A DNA stretch of 64,000 nucleotides from Paenibacillus durus ATCC 35681 (GTDB lineage Bacteria > Bacillota > Bacilli > Paenibacillales > Paenibacillaceae). Numbering within the stretch: the stretch's first letter is position 1; each line of letters opens with the position of its first letter. Positions 52,095 to 62,305 of this stretch are shown in pieces. The notes under the pieces were generated by a model, which saw only the letters and a program-made list of their open reading frames with translations, did not search any database and was not told where the DNA came from. Both the position numbers and the translations under genes were made by a program. The stretch lies in assembly GCF_000993825.1 (NCBI RefSeq), contig NZ_CP011114.1, positions 2,418,001 to 2,482,000 of the forward strand, read 5' to 3'.

Positions 52095-54707
52095 CTATTG
52101 CGCCGGAACTCCTTGGTTCACCGATCCGTCTACTGGGCCCGCAGCCGGATCGCTGCCATCTCCAGGTACGGCTGCGTCCGCAGGACTTGCAGGCGGAGCA
52201 AGAGATGGTGACGGCGAAGGGCTCGGCTGCACCGGAGCGTCCGAGTTACCGCCGTTATTGCCATTCCCGTTGCCATTTCCATTTCCGTTACCATTACCGT
52301 TGCCGTTTCCGTTACCATTGCCATTCCCGCCAGTTCCGTTATCCGGACTCGGTTCGGCCGGACTGGCGCCGGTACCGTTGTCGCCGCCACCCTCAGGCGT
52401 AGCCGTTGGCAGCTCAGGAATAACCGATGGCGACGGTTCGACCGACGGTGATGGTTCAGCCCCCTCTATTAGCACCGATGCGATATTGGAAGGACCGCTC
52501 TCTACTCCCTGATCCGGATAATATACCCTCACATAGTACTCATAGGTAAGACCGGCCATGGCGCTTAGATCAGCAGCATTAGGCGTCAGCGTATTGATCA
52601 GTGGACTGAAATCTGCTTCCGAAGTCTCTTTACGGTAGACACGGTATTGCGCACCCGGAGTATCGACAGGCGTCCATGCCAGATTGACGGTTCCCGTCGA
52701 GGAATCATATTGGGCGGTTAACCCGCTGGCCGGTCCATTTTGAACCACCGGCGCTTCTGAAGGTTTGGGAATATCGACATTATCCGGTTTCGGGAATGAT
52801 TTTTCCGGATAATTCTTCACGACCTCCTGCATTACCTTGCCCCAGAATGCGGCGGCCAGCGGACTGCTGTTCTTAAGCAGATGCTGACGGTCGGGATTGT
52901 CATATCCCATCCAGACCGCTGCCGTAAGCTCCGGTGTGTAGCCGACGAACCAGACGTCGCGGTTGGAACTGACGCCTCTGTAACCGCTCTGGCTCGTTCC
53001 GGTTTTGCCCGCGACCGGACGGTCGATTCTCGCTTTTCTACCGGTACCGCTCTGAACAACCTCCTGCATCATCTCGGTCATCTGATAAGCGGTGCTCTCC
53101 TTCATGACGCGCTCGGCGTTCGTGTTCGCCTTATAGACGGTTTCTCCTGTGCTGTCCTTAATGGATTTGATCGCATAGGCCTGCCTCAATTCACCGCCGT
53201 TGGCGAACGCGGTATAGGCCTGGGCCATCTCCAGCGTATTTGTGCCTTTGGACATGCCGCCCAGCGCGAGCGACAGGTTTTTGTCGTCATCTTGCAGGCC
53301 GATGCCCATTTTTTTGGCAAAATTGAAGCCGGTTTTCACCCCGATCTCGTTAAGCAGCCATACGGCGGGGATATTCTCCGATTTCGTCAGCGCTTCGGTC
53401 ATGCTGATGGATGACGAATAACCATGCAGATTGGTCGGACAATAATCGCCAAAGCACTGCTTTGCGTTGCTGATCTGCGAGTTCATCGAGAATTGGCCCG
53501 ATTCGATCGCCGGAGCATAAGATACGATCGGCTTAATCGAAGAGCCCGGAGACCGCCGGCTGTTTGTAATGCGGCTGTACCCCTTTTTCTCGTAATTGCG
53601 TCCCCCGAGAAGAGCGACAATACTGCCGTTCTCCTGGTTGATAATGACCATTGAGCCTTGGACCGGCTCGCTGTCGACGCTTTTTTCAAAATTATCGCCG
53701 TCGGCAAAAGCATTCTCGACCGTCTGCTGCGCATCTTTGTCCATGGTCGTGTAGATTTTGTAACCGCCAATATTGAGATCGTCTTCGGAAAGACCAAATT
53801 TGTCCTGAGCCTCGTCGATCGCATAATCGATAAAAGCCTGATATTTCTGCTGCTTCGCCGGCGGTTTATAGTTGTAATTAATATCCTTCGCCTGGTTCAT
53901 TTCCTCTTGGGTAATATACCCCTGTTCATTCATCAGTTGAAGCACTACCGCTCTGCGTTCCTTGGAAAGCTCAGGGTTGCGAAGAGGGTTGTAGCGGGAA
54001 GGACCCTTCGGCATCGCCGCCAGCGTCGCGATCTGCCACAGCTTCAGCTTGCTCAGGTCGCTTTGCCCGAAATAGTGCTCGGACGCAGCCTTGATGCCGT
54101 AGATGGTGCCGCCGAAGTTGATCCGGTTCAGATACATCGTAATGATATCATCCTTTGACCTATGACGCTCCAGTGCCATCGCGATGGACATCTCCGTTGC
54201 TTTGCGGAAGAACGTTTTGTCCCGGGTCAAAAAGATGTTCTTGGCCAGCTGCTGCGTAATCGTACTACCGCCTTCCACCATGCTGCGGGCCACAACGTCC
54301 TTAACGGCCGCCCGTCCGATCGACCACAGATCGACCCCGCTGTGCTCATAAAACCGTCTGTCCTCCGTCGCGACAAATGCTTCCTTGATAATCTTTGGAA
54401 TTTGGTCACTATTGACGGGTTCGCTCTTTTCCAATGACAGTTCACCCATCAGATTCGCGTTCCGGTCGTAAATCTTGGTTGTTGGATTGACCGTCAGCTT
54501 GCCCTGGTTCTCATTAAGCAGCTTCTCTCCGTTGATCGTGATGAACAGATAACCGCCAAGCGCGCAAAAGATGGCTAAAGCCGTTGTAAAAAACAGAGTC
54601 CAAAAGACTCGCTTACGGGACAGCCTTTTCTTCTTTTTCGGCTTGGGCGGTTGTCCGCCTCCCCCTTTTCTGTGACGGTTCGATCGAAGTATTTCGTCGT
54701 TCGACAT
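52095..54707 (-). CDS. ponA: Bifunctional penicillin-binding protein 1A
   Basis: Class A PBP of 870 residues that polymerises and crosslinks peptidoglycan. A basic cytoplasmic tail and one membrane segment (about 36-58) precede the glycosyltransferase domain (EDRRFYEHSGVD, GGSTITQQLAKN). The transpeptidase has SSIK (in SRRSPGSSIKP), SEN (KSENIPAVW) and KTG (AGKTGTSQS). A fibronectin type III module follows, then a Pro/Ser/Glu-rich tail with a Gly-Asn run of about a dozen units. AGGAGG sets the start at 54707. It is an insertion relative to the Bacillus hfq-spoVK order. Confidence 0.95.
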   Translation of the reverse strand: MSNDEILRSNRHRKGGGGQPPKPKKKKRLSRKRVFWTLFFTTALAIFCALGGYLFITINGEKLLNENQGKLTVNPTTKIYDRNANLMGELSLEKSEPVNSDQIPKIIKEAFVATEDRRFYEHSGVDLWSIGRAAVKDVVARSMVEGGSTITQQLAKNIFLTRDKTFFRKATEMSIAMALERHRSKDDIITMYLNRINFGGTIYGIKAASEHYFGQSDLSKLKLWQIATLAAMPKGPSRYNPLRNPELSKERRAVVLQLMNEQGYITQEEMNQAKDINYNYKPPAKQQKYQAFIDYAIDEAQDKFGLSEDDLNIGGYKIYTTMDKDAQQTVENAFADGDNFEKSVDSEPVQGSMVIINQENGSIVALLGGRNYEKKGYSRITNSRRSPGSSIKPIVSYAPAIESGQFSMNSQISNAKQCFGDYCPTNLHGYSSSISMTEALTKSENIPAVWLLNEIGVKTGFNFAKKMGIGLQDDDKNLSLALGGMSKGTNTLEMAQAYTAFANGGELRQAYAIKSIKDSTGETVYKANTNAERVMKESTAYQMTEMMQEVVQSGTGRKARIDRPVAGKTGTSQSGYRGVSSNRDVWFVGYTPELTAAVWMGYDNPDRQHLLKNSSPLAAAFWGKVMQEVVKNYPEKSFPKPDNVDIPKPSEAPVVQNGPASGLTAQYDSSTGTVNLAWTPVDTPGAQYRVYRKETSEADFSPLINTLTPNAADLSAMAGLTYEYYVRVYYPDQGVESGPSNIASVLIEGAEPSPSVEPSPSVIPELPTATPEGGGDNGTGASPAEPSPDNGTGGNGNGNGNGNGNGNGNGNGNGNGNNGGNSDAPVQPSPSPSPSLAPPASPADAAVPGDGSDPAAGPVDGSVNQGVPAQ
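52252..52340 (-). repeat. Hexanucleotide tandem repeat encoding the Gly-Asn tail
   Basis: About a dozen imperfect copies of GGNAAY on the minus strand within the PBP1A gene encode alternating Gly and Asn. Third-base differences show it is not freshly duplicated, but the unit is in frame and could change in copy number without a frameshift. Confidence 0.8.
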
Positions 54708-54766
54708 GTTGCCTCCTACTCCCCTAAAAAAGGTCATAAGTTTTATTTGTCTCGGAATGAAAAGAA

Positions 54767-54783
54767 CAACCTTATTCAGGTTG
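54767..54783 (-). terminator. Terminator of hfq
   Basis: CAACCT (54767-54772) pairs with AGGTTG (54778-54783) on a five-base loop; the minus strand continues TTCTTTTC. Confidence 0.75.
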
Positions 54784-54875
54784 CTCTCTCACCCTCTATT
54801 CAAACGAATCATAAGCAAAAAGGTTTCGCTTCGAACACATTCTGGCGTATTGGCATAAGCCCTCGGCTGCGGAAA

Positions 54876-55115
54876 TTATTCTTCGGTAGCGTTGTCCTGC
54901 ATCAAGGATACGCTTCGCTGCGGAGTAAATGTTGAGATCGCATGCTTGTACACCATTTGCTGGCGTCCGTCGCTGTCGATCACGATCGTGAAATTGTCAA
55001 AGGCTTTAATGATTCCCCGGATTTGAAAGCCGTTGGTTAAATATACTGTAGCAGGGATATTTTCTTTGCGAAGTTGGTTCAAGAACGTATCTTGGATGTT
55101 AATGGACTTGTTCAT
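54876..55115 (-). CDS. hfq: RNA chaperone Hfq
   Basis: A 79-residue Sm-like protein forming a hexameric ring that binds small RNAs. Sm1 is [27 protein letters not shown] and Sm2 is MVYKHAIST; the distal-face residues are present. Start at 55115 follows GGGGG; upstream in-frame codons belong to the end of miaA. It sits 19 bases after the miaA stop, as in Bacillus. Confidence 0.96.
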   Translation of the reverse strand: MNKSINIQDTFLNQLRKENIPATVYLTNGFQIRGIIKAFDNFTIVIDSDGRQQMVYKHAISTFTPQRSVSLMQDNATEE

Positions 55116-55134
55116 ATGCCGTACCCCCAATGGC

Positions 55135-56115
55135 TCAATTAGATTGTTCAGAAGTATATTCAAGACCTGAAAGAAACTTTCCTGCTATTATAGCATGTAT
55201 TTTCGAGAAATTCTCAGAAAAGTTTCCGCTGCTCGTAACATCGATCCACTGAATATCCTTCATATGGCGAAACCATGACAGTTGTCTTTTGGCGAAACGG
55301 CGCGTATCCCGCTTAAGAAGCACCACCGATTCTTCCAGTGTCATCTCTCCCTCAAGATAAGCGGCGATCTCCTTGTAGCCGAGCCCTTGCATGGAAATGA
55401 GGTTCCTGCCGCAGCCCCGACCCATCAGACCCCTAACCTCTTCGACCAGCCCTTCCGCCAGCATTTCGTCGATTCGCTCTTCAATACGTTTATATAGTAT
55501 TTGCCTGTCCATTGTCAAACCGATGAGGCAAAGGTCATACGGTGACTCCGGTTTCTTGGCCGCCGAAGACTCGGATAGAGGCGTATCGGTCTGCCGGTAA
55601 ATCTCGAGCGCGCGGATAATTCTCCGCCGGTCATTCGGATGCAGCCGGGCGGCGCTGGCCGGGTCCACTTCGGCTAATTTCGCGTGGAGGGCCAGCGCGC
55701 CATGCTCCTCCGCAAACCAGTCCATTTCCGCGCGGAAGACCTCGTCAGCGACCGCCTCAGAGAAGCGAAAGCCGTAGCAGAGAGATTCAATATAAAGGCC
55801 CGTGCCCCCCACAATGAACGGCAGCTTGCCCTTGGCGGAAATCTCGCGGATCAGCCTGCGGCCCTCATTCTGAAATTCAGCGACCGAGTAAGGCTCGAGC
55901 GGATCGTGAATATCGATCAGATGATGGGGAATGCCCTCCATTTCAGACGACTTGATCTTGGCCGTTCCGATATCCATGCTGCGGTATACCTGCATCGAAT
56001 CGCCGGATATAATTTCCGCGTTGAATGCTTTGGCGATCGTAAGGCTGAGTCGTGTCTTGCCGACAGCGGTGGGTCCAAGCAGCACCAGCACCTTCGGTTT
56101 AGCTTCTTTGGTCAA
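55135..56115 (-). CDS. miaA: tRNA dimethylallyltransferase
   Basis: A 326-residue enzyme adding dimethylallyl to A37 of tRNAs that read UNN codons. The P-loop is [15 protein letters not shown], then [26 protein letters not shown] and [10 protein letters not shown]. The start overlaps the end of the upstream methyltransferase gene by 17 bases. Confidence 0.97.
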   Translation of the reverse strand: MTKEAKPKVLVLLGPTAVGKTRLSLTIAKAFNAEIISGDSMQVYRSMDIGTAKIKSSEMEGIPHHLIDIHDPLEPYSVAEFQNEGRRLIREISAKGKLPFIVGGTGLYIESLCYGFRFSEAVADEVFRAEMDWFAEEHGALALHAKLAEVDPASAARLHPNDRRRIIRALEIYRQTDTPLSESSAAKKPESPYDLCLIGLTMDRQILYKRIEERIDEMLAEGLVEEVRGLMGRGCGRNLISMQGLGYKEIAAYLEGEMTLEESVVLLKRDTRRFAKRQLSWFRHMKDIQWIDVTSSGNFSENFSKIHAIIAGKFLSGLEYTSEQSN

Positions 56116-56884
56116 TTCGGATCACCCCGTACGATGTTTTGGCCCCCGGGCGAAGCAATTCTTCGAACCCGAGCCGGCTGAACTCGCCGCTGCCTCTTTT
56201 CTCTTTCAGCACCACGGCTTTGCGTGCGACCCGAACCGCTGCAAGCACGCTTTCCCGGGACAGCGAAGCGCTGTTGGCGTATGCGCGAAGCGGAGAAATT
56301 GCCGCCGAATCCTCAAGAGGCTCACGGAACATCGGATCGAAATAGACGATGTCCACGCTGCCGTCCGGGAGGCTCGCCAGGTAGCTCTGATGGTCGCTGT
56401 GAACAACATTGATCCGGCGCAGCGCAGCGTCCACTTCCTCTATTCCGGAAGTGTAATTAGCCATCCCTTCCGCCAGCAGAGCGTAGAGCGGCAGGGAACT
56501 CTCCAGCGCGGTAACGCGAGACCGTTCTCCTCCGCGCACCGCGAACAGCAGAGCGTCGGAGCCCAGTCCCGCCGTGCAGTCCAGCACACTGTCGCCCGGA
56601 GCCATTCCCGCCGATTCCAGCATCGGGTCGCCTTCACCCTTCAATACCCGCTTGGCGCGTACAAATCCCATGCTGGGATGAAACTGAAGCTGCGGACGGT
56701 CCGGCCGCAGCAGTCTTACTCCCTCCAGCAGCACAACGAGAACCTCGTCTCCGCCATAATGCGAGAAAAGTTTATTCATGGATAGGCTGCCGCGCTGTAC
56801 ATAGGGAACACCGAGGCGTTCCGCCAGCCTCTCGGCACGCGCGGCAACCTCGGTTAGCGGGCGATCGCCCGTAGTTATAATCAT
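56099..56884 (-). CDS. Class I SAM-dependent methyltransferase, RsmJ-like
   Basis: A 261-residue protein with an RsmJ/YpiP-like layout. The N-terminus ITTGDRPLTEVAARAERLAERLGVPYVQR is a conserved prelude. The SAM motif is VLDCTAGLGSDALLFAVRG, and the catalytic motif is YFDPMFRE. E. coli RsmJ methylates G1516 of 16S rRNA; that activity is only a family guess here. It lies between mutL and miaA and overlaps miaA, so it is likely in the same transcript. Confidence 0.88.
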   Translation of the reverse strand: MIITTGDRPLTEVAARAERLAERLGVPYVQRGSLSMNKLFSHYGGDEVLVVLLEGVRLLRPDRPQLQFHPSMGFVRAKRVLKGEGDPMLESAGMAPGDSVLDCTAGLGSDALLFAVRGGERSRVTALESSLPLYALLAEGMANYTSGIEEVDAALRRINVVHSDHQSYLASLPDGSVDIVYFDPMFREPLEDSAAISPLRAYANSASLSRESVLAAVRVARKAVVLKEKRGSGEFSRLGFEELLRPGAKTSYGVIRIDQRS

Positions 56885-56938
56885 GGTGCCTCCGTATACT
56901 TAATCTTCGTAATAATATTTAATGTCATTCACTATTTA

Positions 56939-59020
56939 TCACATTACTCTTTTGAAAAGCTTCTCCAGATCATATGCCGAAAAAGAAATAACAATCGGTC
57001 TTCCATGCGGGCAGGTATAAGGCTGCCGGCAGGCCGACAATCGGGAAAGCAGGCTCTCCACTTCCTGCTCCGTCAGCTTCTGATTCGCCTTGATCGATGC
57101 TTTGCAGGAGCATAGAATGGATGATGCTTCCCGCAGCTTGGCGAGGTCGATGCTCTTTTCGCCCAGCACCCATTCCGCCATTTCCTCAATAATCTCTTTC
57201 TCATCCCCTTTCGGGAACCAGTAGGGATGCGAACGCACCAGAAACGTCTGGCCGCCGAAAGGCTCCAAGTAGACGCCGGCCTGCTCGAACCACTGCAGGC
57301 GCTCGGCAAGCAGCTTGCTCTCCGCCGGAGTAAACTCCAGCGTAATCGGCAGCAGCAGCTCCTGTGAAGCTTCCGCCGGGCGGCCGAACTTCTCGTAATA
57401 GAATTCGTAATTGATGCGCTCGTGAGCCGCGTGCTGGTCGATCAAATACAGCCCTTCATCGTTCTGGGCGATAATGTAAGTGCCGTGATGCTGACCGATA
57501 TAAGTCAGCTCGGGAAATGGCGGCAGGCCTGTATTCCCGCTCCCGGCAGGAGCCCACAGCTCTTCGGTTCCAGGCAAAGCCTGAGCCGGGCGTGAAGCTG
57601 TCCTGGAATCGGAGCGGTATCCTCCACCGTATGGGGCTCCGTCGCGCAGCTGGGACGGGGAAGCCGGACGGTCCGGATAAACGGCATCCCGGGCTCCCCC
57701 GCGCGTCATGGAGGAAGCGTCAGCTTCATAGGGAGCAGACGGGAAGGAGGCCGCATCAGCCGCGCCTGCCGAAAGGCCGGAATTTGGACTTTGGCCGCGC
57801 GAGGCGCCCCCTTGTCCCTGACCGCTTTCAGGAACCATCTGGCCTTCCCGGATACCCGGTGTTTCGCCCGCTCCCGATTTTGCTGTAAACCCAAGTTGTT
57901 CCGGGCTTGTCTTCGGCACTCCGCCCGCAGCCGCTGAATTCGGCGCAGCCTTCGGAAAGGCAAATTGCCCCTGAATGAATGAAGTGCTGCCCTTAGGTCC
58001 AATTGGTTCTCTGCCGGGGCGCGGAATTAAATTCTCACCGAGCAGAACCTTGCGGATTTCCTGCTCCACGAACTGATACAGCTCGGTCTCCTTGCTGAAC
58101 CGCACCTCCAATTTCGCCGGGTGCACGTTAACGTCCACCAGCGAAGGATGCATATCCAGCTTTAGTACAAGCAGCGGATAGCGGTTAATCGGCAGCAGCG
58201 TGTGATACGCGCGCATAATGGCCGCATTCAGGCCGCTACTGCGAATATAACGGCCGCCCACAATCGTTGTGACCGCGTTACGGTTGGACCGCGTCCATTC
58301 CGGGCGGCTGACAAGCCCTGAAATCCGGTAGTCCGGATCTTCCGCCTGTACGGGCAGCATGGCTTTCGCTGCCGAAGTGCCGTAAACGGCGGCAATGACT
58401 TGAAGCAGATCGCCGTTCCCCAGCGTATGCAGCAGTTGGTTGCCGTTATGATGCAGTGTAAATGAAATCCCTGGATGGGCGAGCGCCATCCTGTACATGG
58501 CGTCGGAGATGTGGCCCAGTTCGGTCTGGATGCTCTTCATGTATTTCAGCCTTGCCGGGGTGTTGTAGAATAGCTCCCTGACATTCATCTCTGTCCCCCG
58601 GCTGCGGGCGGCATCTTCATTCACCGTCAGTTTGCCGCCCTCGATCTCAAGCAGCCGCCCCCTGCCGTCGTCAGAGCTCGCAGTCAGCAAGGAAACTTTA
58701 GCCACGGCGGCGATACTGGGCAGCGCCTCGCCCCGGAAACCGAGACTGGTAATCTGAAACAAATCCCGGCCGTTCGCAATTTTGCTCGTTGCATGGCGGT
58801 AAAAGGCGGTCTCGCAATCCTCCGCTTCAATACCCGATCCGTTATCCTTGACCCGGATGCTCTGCAGCCCGCCTTCCTCCACAGCGACTTCGATCCGGGT
58901 GCTGCCCGCGTCAATGGCGTTCTCCACAAGCTCTTTCACCACTGAAGCCGGCCGCTCCACGACCTCCCCGGCGGCAATCTGGTTGGCGATATGCTCGTCC
59001 AGCACATGGATTTTGGCCAT
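56939..59020 (-). CDS. mutL: DNA mismatch repair protein MutL
   Basis: A 693-residue GHKL ATPase and nicking endonuclease. The N-terminus has IAAGEVVERPASVVKELVENAIDAG, KDNGSGI and GFRGEALPSI. A long Ser/Gly/Pro-rich linker (about 345-490) separates it from the C-terminal endonuclease domain with DQHAAHERINYE, ACKASIKAN-like and CPHGRPI motifs. As in other bacteria without MutH, MutL supplies the nick. It follows mutS by 28 bases. Confidence 0.97.
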   Translation of the reverse strand: MAKIHVLDEHIANQIAAGEVVERPASVVKELVENAIDAGSTRIEVAVEEGGLQSIRVKDNGSGIEAEDCETAFYRHATSKIANGRDLFQITSLGFRGEALPSIAAVAKVSLLTASSDDGRGRLLEIEGGKLTVNEDAARSRGTEMNVRELFYNTPARLKYMKSIQTELGHISDAMYRMALAHPGISFTLHHNGNQLLHTLGNGDLLQVIAAVYGTSAAKAMLPVQAEDPDYRISGLVSRPEWTRSNRNAVTTIVGGRYIRSSGLNAAIMRAYHTLLPINRYPLLVLKLDMHPSLVDVNVHPAKLEVRFSKETELYQFVEQEIRKVLLGENLIPRPGREPIGPKGSTSFIQGQFAFPKAAPNSAAAGGVPKTSPEQLGFTAKSGAGETPGIREGQMVPESGQGQGGASRGQSPNSGLSAGAADAASFPSAPYEADASSMTRGGARDAVYPDRPASPSQLRDGAPYGGGYRSDSRTASRPAQALPGTEELWAPAGSGNTGLPPFPELTYIGQHHGTYIIAQNDEGLYLIDQHAAHERINYEFYYEKFGRPAEASQELLLPITLEFTPAESKLLAERLQWFEQAGVYLEPFGGQTFLVRSHPYWFPKGDEKEIIEEMAEWVLGEKSIDLAKLREASSILCSCKASIKANQKLTEQEVESLLSRLSACRQPYTCPHGRPIVISFSAYDLEKLFKRVM

Positions 59021-59048
59021 TTACGTTCACCTCCGATTCGGTTTCCCT

Positions 59049-61907
59049 CTATTTCTTTTTGAGCTTCATTTTCAAATCGTTCAGCAATTGCATGGCCTGG
59101 AGTGGCGTCATATTCATCAGATCCGCTCCGCTGACCGCAGCTATAATATCGTCGGCTACCAAATGGCCTTGCTGGCTTGCTGCCGCCTTGGGGCCGCGCC
59201 GAGGCTCGTCATCGCCGAAGATGGAGAGCTGCACTACGCCGCCTTCTTCTTCCACGCGGTCCGCTAAATGCACCGCCGTCTCCCGGCGGGCGGCCTCGGA
59301 AGCGCCCAGGCTTCCTTCCGCATGGGATGAAATGTTAGTAGCGGAGCCGGCTGCGGGGTATGTACTGGATTCGGCAGCCGTTTCAAGGACGGTCTCAAGT
59401 GCAGCTTCGGCCGTACTAACATTTTTGCTGTTGCCTGTGAGATTGGAACCCGCAGATGCCAGACCGCCGCCGTGATCCCCGGACAGTGATACAGATTCCG
59501 CAGGAGCATTAGCTGAAGAAGAATGCTCGATATGCTGCAGCAGTCCGTAAGCGCGGTCGATGATGCTGCCGGGCAGCCCGGCAAGACGCGCGCAGTAGAT
59601 GCCGTAGCTGCTGTCCGCAGCGCCAGCAATCAGCTTGCGCAGGAAAGTCACTTTATCTCCGCTCTCCTGCACCGCCATGGAATAATTGCGAAGACCGTTC
59701 AGGCTGTCCTCCAGATGCGCCAGCTCGTGAAAATGCGTCGATACCAGCGCCTTGCAGCCGATATGGTGATGCACATATTCGATAACCGCCTGGGCTATGG
59801 CCATTCCCTCGCTTGTCGAGGTCCCCCGGCCCAGCTCATCAATAATAATCAGGCTGCGCGGCGTCGCTTTGTCGGTCATGAGCTGGATATCAGCCATCTC
59901 GACCATAAAGGTGCTTTGACCGCCAATGAGATCATCGGCCGCTCCAATTCGTGTGAAAATCCGGTCGATGACCGGGATTTCCGCCCTATCTGCCGGAACG
60001 AAGCATCCCACCTGCGCCATAATGCAGATCAGAGCCACCTGGCGCATATAGGTGCTTTTTCCCGCCATATTCGGACCCGTAATCAGCAAAATTCTGCCCT
60101 CGTCCTGCGTGAGACTGCTGCCGTTGGCGATAAAAGAAGCATCCTTCAGCACCGCTTCAACGACAGGATGGCGGCCGCCTTCAATCTTCAAATCATAACC
60201 TTCGGTCAGCGTCGGCTTGACGAAACGCTGCTCCGCGCTGACCGCTGCAAGACCTTGGTACACGTCGATTTCGGCCACTTTCTCCGCCAAACTTTGCAGT
60301 CTGGGAATCTGCGAGCTTAACCGTTCGCGCAGTTCGCTGAATAAGCTGTACTCAAGATCGGTCATTTTGTCCTGCGCTTCCAGAATCAGGGCTTCCTTCT
60401 CTTTCAATTCGGGAGTTACGAAGCGCTCCGCATTGGCGAGCGTCTGCTTGCGCTCATACCGTCCCTCCGGCAGGGACGCCAGATTGGAACGGGTAATTTC
60501 TATATAATAGCCGAACACCTTGTTGAATCCGATCTTCAGCGACTTGATTCCCGTTGCCAGGCGCTCCTTCGCCTCAAGCTCGGCTATCCAGCGCTTGCCG
60601 CTGCTGCTTGCCTCTCTAAGCTCGTCCAGCCGGGCATGGTAGCCGGGCCGAATCAGCCCGCCGTCGCGTACGGATACCGGTGGATCGTCGACTATAGCCC
60701 GTGCAATGTCCTCGCGAAGATCGGCGCACTCGTCAATCCCTTCACCGATTTCCCGCAGCGTGGACGAGCCCGAAGCGAGGCATAGCTCCTTAAGCTCGGG
60801 AATCTGCGCCAGCGACAGCTTCAGGGCGTTCAGATCACGGCCGTTGGCGCTGCCGTACGCGACCCGTCCGGTAAGACGCTCCAGATCGTAAATTTCTTTT
60901 AGGGCCAGGCGAAAATCCTCGCGGACAATGTACTGGTTGTACAAATAGTCGACAGCCTCCAGACGCCGCTCGACCTTGGAGCGCTGCAGCAGCGGCTTGT
61001 CGATCCGCCGCCGCAGCAGCCGGGCGCCCATAGAGGTCTCTGTACGGTCGAGCAGCCAGAGCAGAGAGCCTTTCTTGGAGCGTTCCCGCACGGTCTCGGT
61101 CAGCTCCAGATTACGCCGCGTGAAGGGGTCCAAAATCATATAATTCCCCGGCTCATAGGAGGAAATCTGGCTTAGCTGTCCCAAGGATCGCCGCTGCGTC
61201 TCGCTGAGATAAGAAATCAGCAGCGCGAGGCACTCCGCCCGCTCGGACTCCAGCCGCGCCCAGGCCGCCTCACCGAACTGGTTCCGCGCCAGCTCTTCAT
61301 TCTTCTTCTCCCAGGGTGTATAGACAACCGGCTTGTCTCCCGGAATCGTACCTGCCCGGACACTGTCCAGCAGCGTCTCGTCCCCGATAATTTCCGCCGG
61401 CTCATACAGGCCGATCTCACCGCGCAGCGTGTCCGCCCCCGCAGGCGAAGAGGTTACATACAGCTCTCCTGTCGTCAGATCGCAGGCGGCCAGCGCCGTC
61501 ATTCCTGCGCACTCGGTGACGCAGACCAAATAATTGTTGCTCTTATCGGCGAGCACTTTACCTTCCATAACCGTACCAGGGGTGACAACCCGTACAATAT
61601 CCCGGCGGACCATTCCCTTGGTTGTCGCGGGGTCGTCAAGCTGCTCGCAGATCGCGACTTTGTATCCTTTTTCAATAAGACGCTGAATATAGCCCTCTGC
61701 GGAATGGTAGGGAACCCCGCACATCGGAATGCGCTCATCGCCCCCGCCTTCCCGGCCGGTCAGCGTAATATCCAGTTCCTTGGAAGCCAGCAGGGCATCG
61801 TCAAAAAACATTTCGTAAAAATCGCCCAGCCGGAAAAAAAGGAAGGCATCCTTTGCCCCTTCCTTCACTTTCAAATACTGCTCGATCATCGGTGTATATT
61901 TTGCCAT
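59049..61907 (-). CDS. mutS: DNA mismatch recognition protein MutS
   Basis: A 952-residue MutS. The mismatch-wedge region is FFRLGDFYEMFFDDA, and the ATPase has ITGPNMAGKSTYMRQ, DELGRGTSTSEG and STHFHELA. Between the ATPase and the last ~35 residues is a low-complexity stretch of about 90 residues rich in Ala, Ser and Glu, making it longer than typical MutS (~860). The beta-clamp-like QLSIF motif lies near the end. CTGGAGG precedes the ATG. Confidence 0.97.
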   Translation of the reverse strand: MAKYTPMIEQYLKVKEGAKDAFLFFRLGDFYEMFFDDALLASKELDITLTGREGGGDERIPMCGVPYHSAEGYIQRLIEKGYKVAICEQLDDPATTKGMVRRDIVRVVTPGTVMEGKVLADKSNNYLVCVTECAGMTALAACDLTTGELYVTSSPAGADTLRGEIGLYEPAEIIGDETLLDSVRAGTIPGDKPVVYTPWEKKNEELARNQFGEAAWARLESERAECLALLISYLSETQRRSLGQLSQISSYEPGNYMILDPFTRRNLELTETVRERSKKGSLLWLLDRTETSMGARLLRRRIDKPLLQRSKVERRLEAVDYLYNQYIVREDFRLALKEIYDLERLTGRVAYGSANGRDLNALKLSLAQIPELKELCLASGSSTLREIGEGIDECADLREDIARAIVDDPPVSVRDGGLIRPGYHARLDELREASSSGKRWIAELEAKERLATGIKSLKIGFNKVFGYYIEITRSNLASLPEGRYERKQTLANAERFVTPELKEKEALILEAQDKMTDLEYSLFSELRERLSSQIPRLQSLAEKVAEIDVYQGLAAVSAEQRFVKPTLTEGYDLKIEGGRHPVVEAVLKDASFIANGSSLTQDEGRILLITGPNMAGKSTYMRQVALICIMAQVGCFVPADRAEIPVIDRIFTRIGAADDLIGGQSTFMVEMADIQLMTDKATPRSLIIIDELGRGTSTSEGMAIAQAVIEYVHHHIGCKALVSTHFHELAHLEDSLNGLRNYSMAVQESGDKVTFLRKLIAGAADSSYGIYCARLAGLPGSIIDRAYGLLQHIEHSSSANAPAESVSLSGDHGGGLASAGSNLTGNSKNVSTAEAALETVLETAAESSTYPAAGSATNISSHAEGSLGASEAARRETAVHLADRVEEEGGVVQLSIFGDDEPRRGPKAAASQQGHLVADDIIAAVSGADLMNMTPLQAMQLLNDLKMKLKKK

Positions 61908-61941
61908 CGTAAACCTCCAGGCCTTATCATGCTTATCCTCT

Positions 61942-61950
61942 ATTATACCA
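61942..61950 (-). promoter_or_regulatory. Extended -10 promoter element of mutS
   Basis: TGGTATAAT on the minus strand is an extended -10 (TGnTATAAT) about 35 bases before the mutS start. No good -35 is present, as is usual for this class. Confidence 0.6.
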
Positions 61951-61974
61951 GAAACCGTTCCGCCAAGCGTAAGC

Positions 61975-62250
61975 GGGTAGACAGTCTGAGCGGGGTGTAA
62001 CGGTAGTCAGTTCTTACAGTTTTAGTCATGCCGCCTACCGAAGCGAAATTTCGGCGTGCAAAGTATCTTATCATAATCCCAAGCGTTCGCCTAGAGGTTG
62101 ATACACCGCATATCCGGACTCCACAGCCGCTTAATGGCATAGAAACATGGTTATTGGAAGCAGTGGGAGAACAACTTCTATGACGGGGTATCTTCCCCAA
62201 CAAAAAAAGCCCTCGATCTCCCAGCTGCCGCCATCTTAAAACACCCATGT
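61975..62250. other. Unassigned 275-base intergenic segment upstream of mutS
   Basis: Neither strand has a convincing gene: the frames present lack ribosome binding sites and resemble no family I know. It contains CCGAAgcgaaaTTTCGG-type and other short hairpins. It could be a remnant of a mobile element's end or a leader RNA; nothing decisive is visible. Confidence 0.3.
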
Positions 62251-62278
62251 AAAAAGGCCAACCGGAAGTTTCCGGCTG
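62251..62278 (-). terminator. Terminator of the amidoligase gene
   Basis: AACCGGAA and TTCCGGCT pair around two bases (62260-62277). The minus strand continues GGCCTTTTT. Confidence 0.8.
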
Positions 62279-62305
62279 TCCCTAATCATACGAACAAGCG
62301 CCTTC

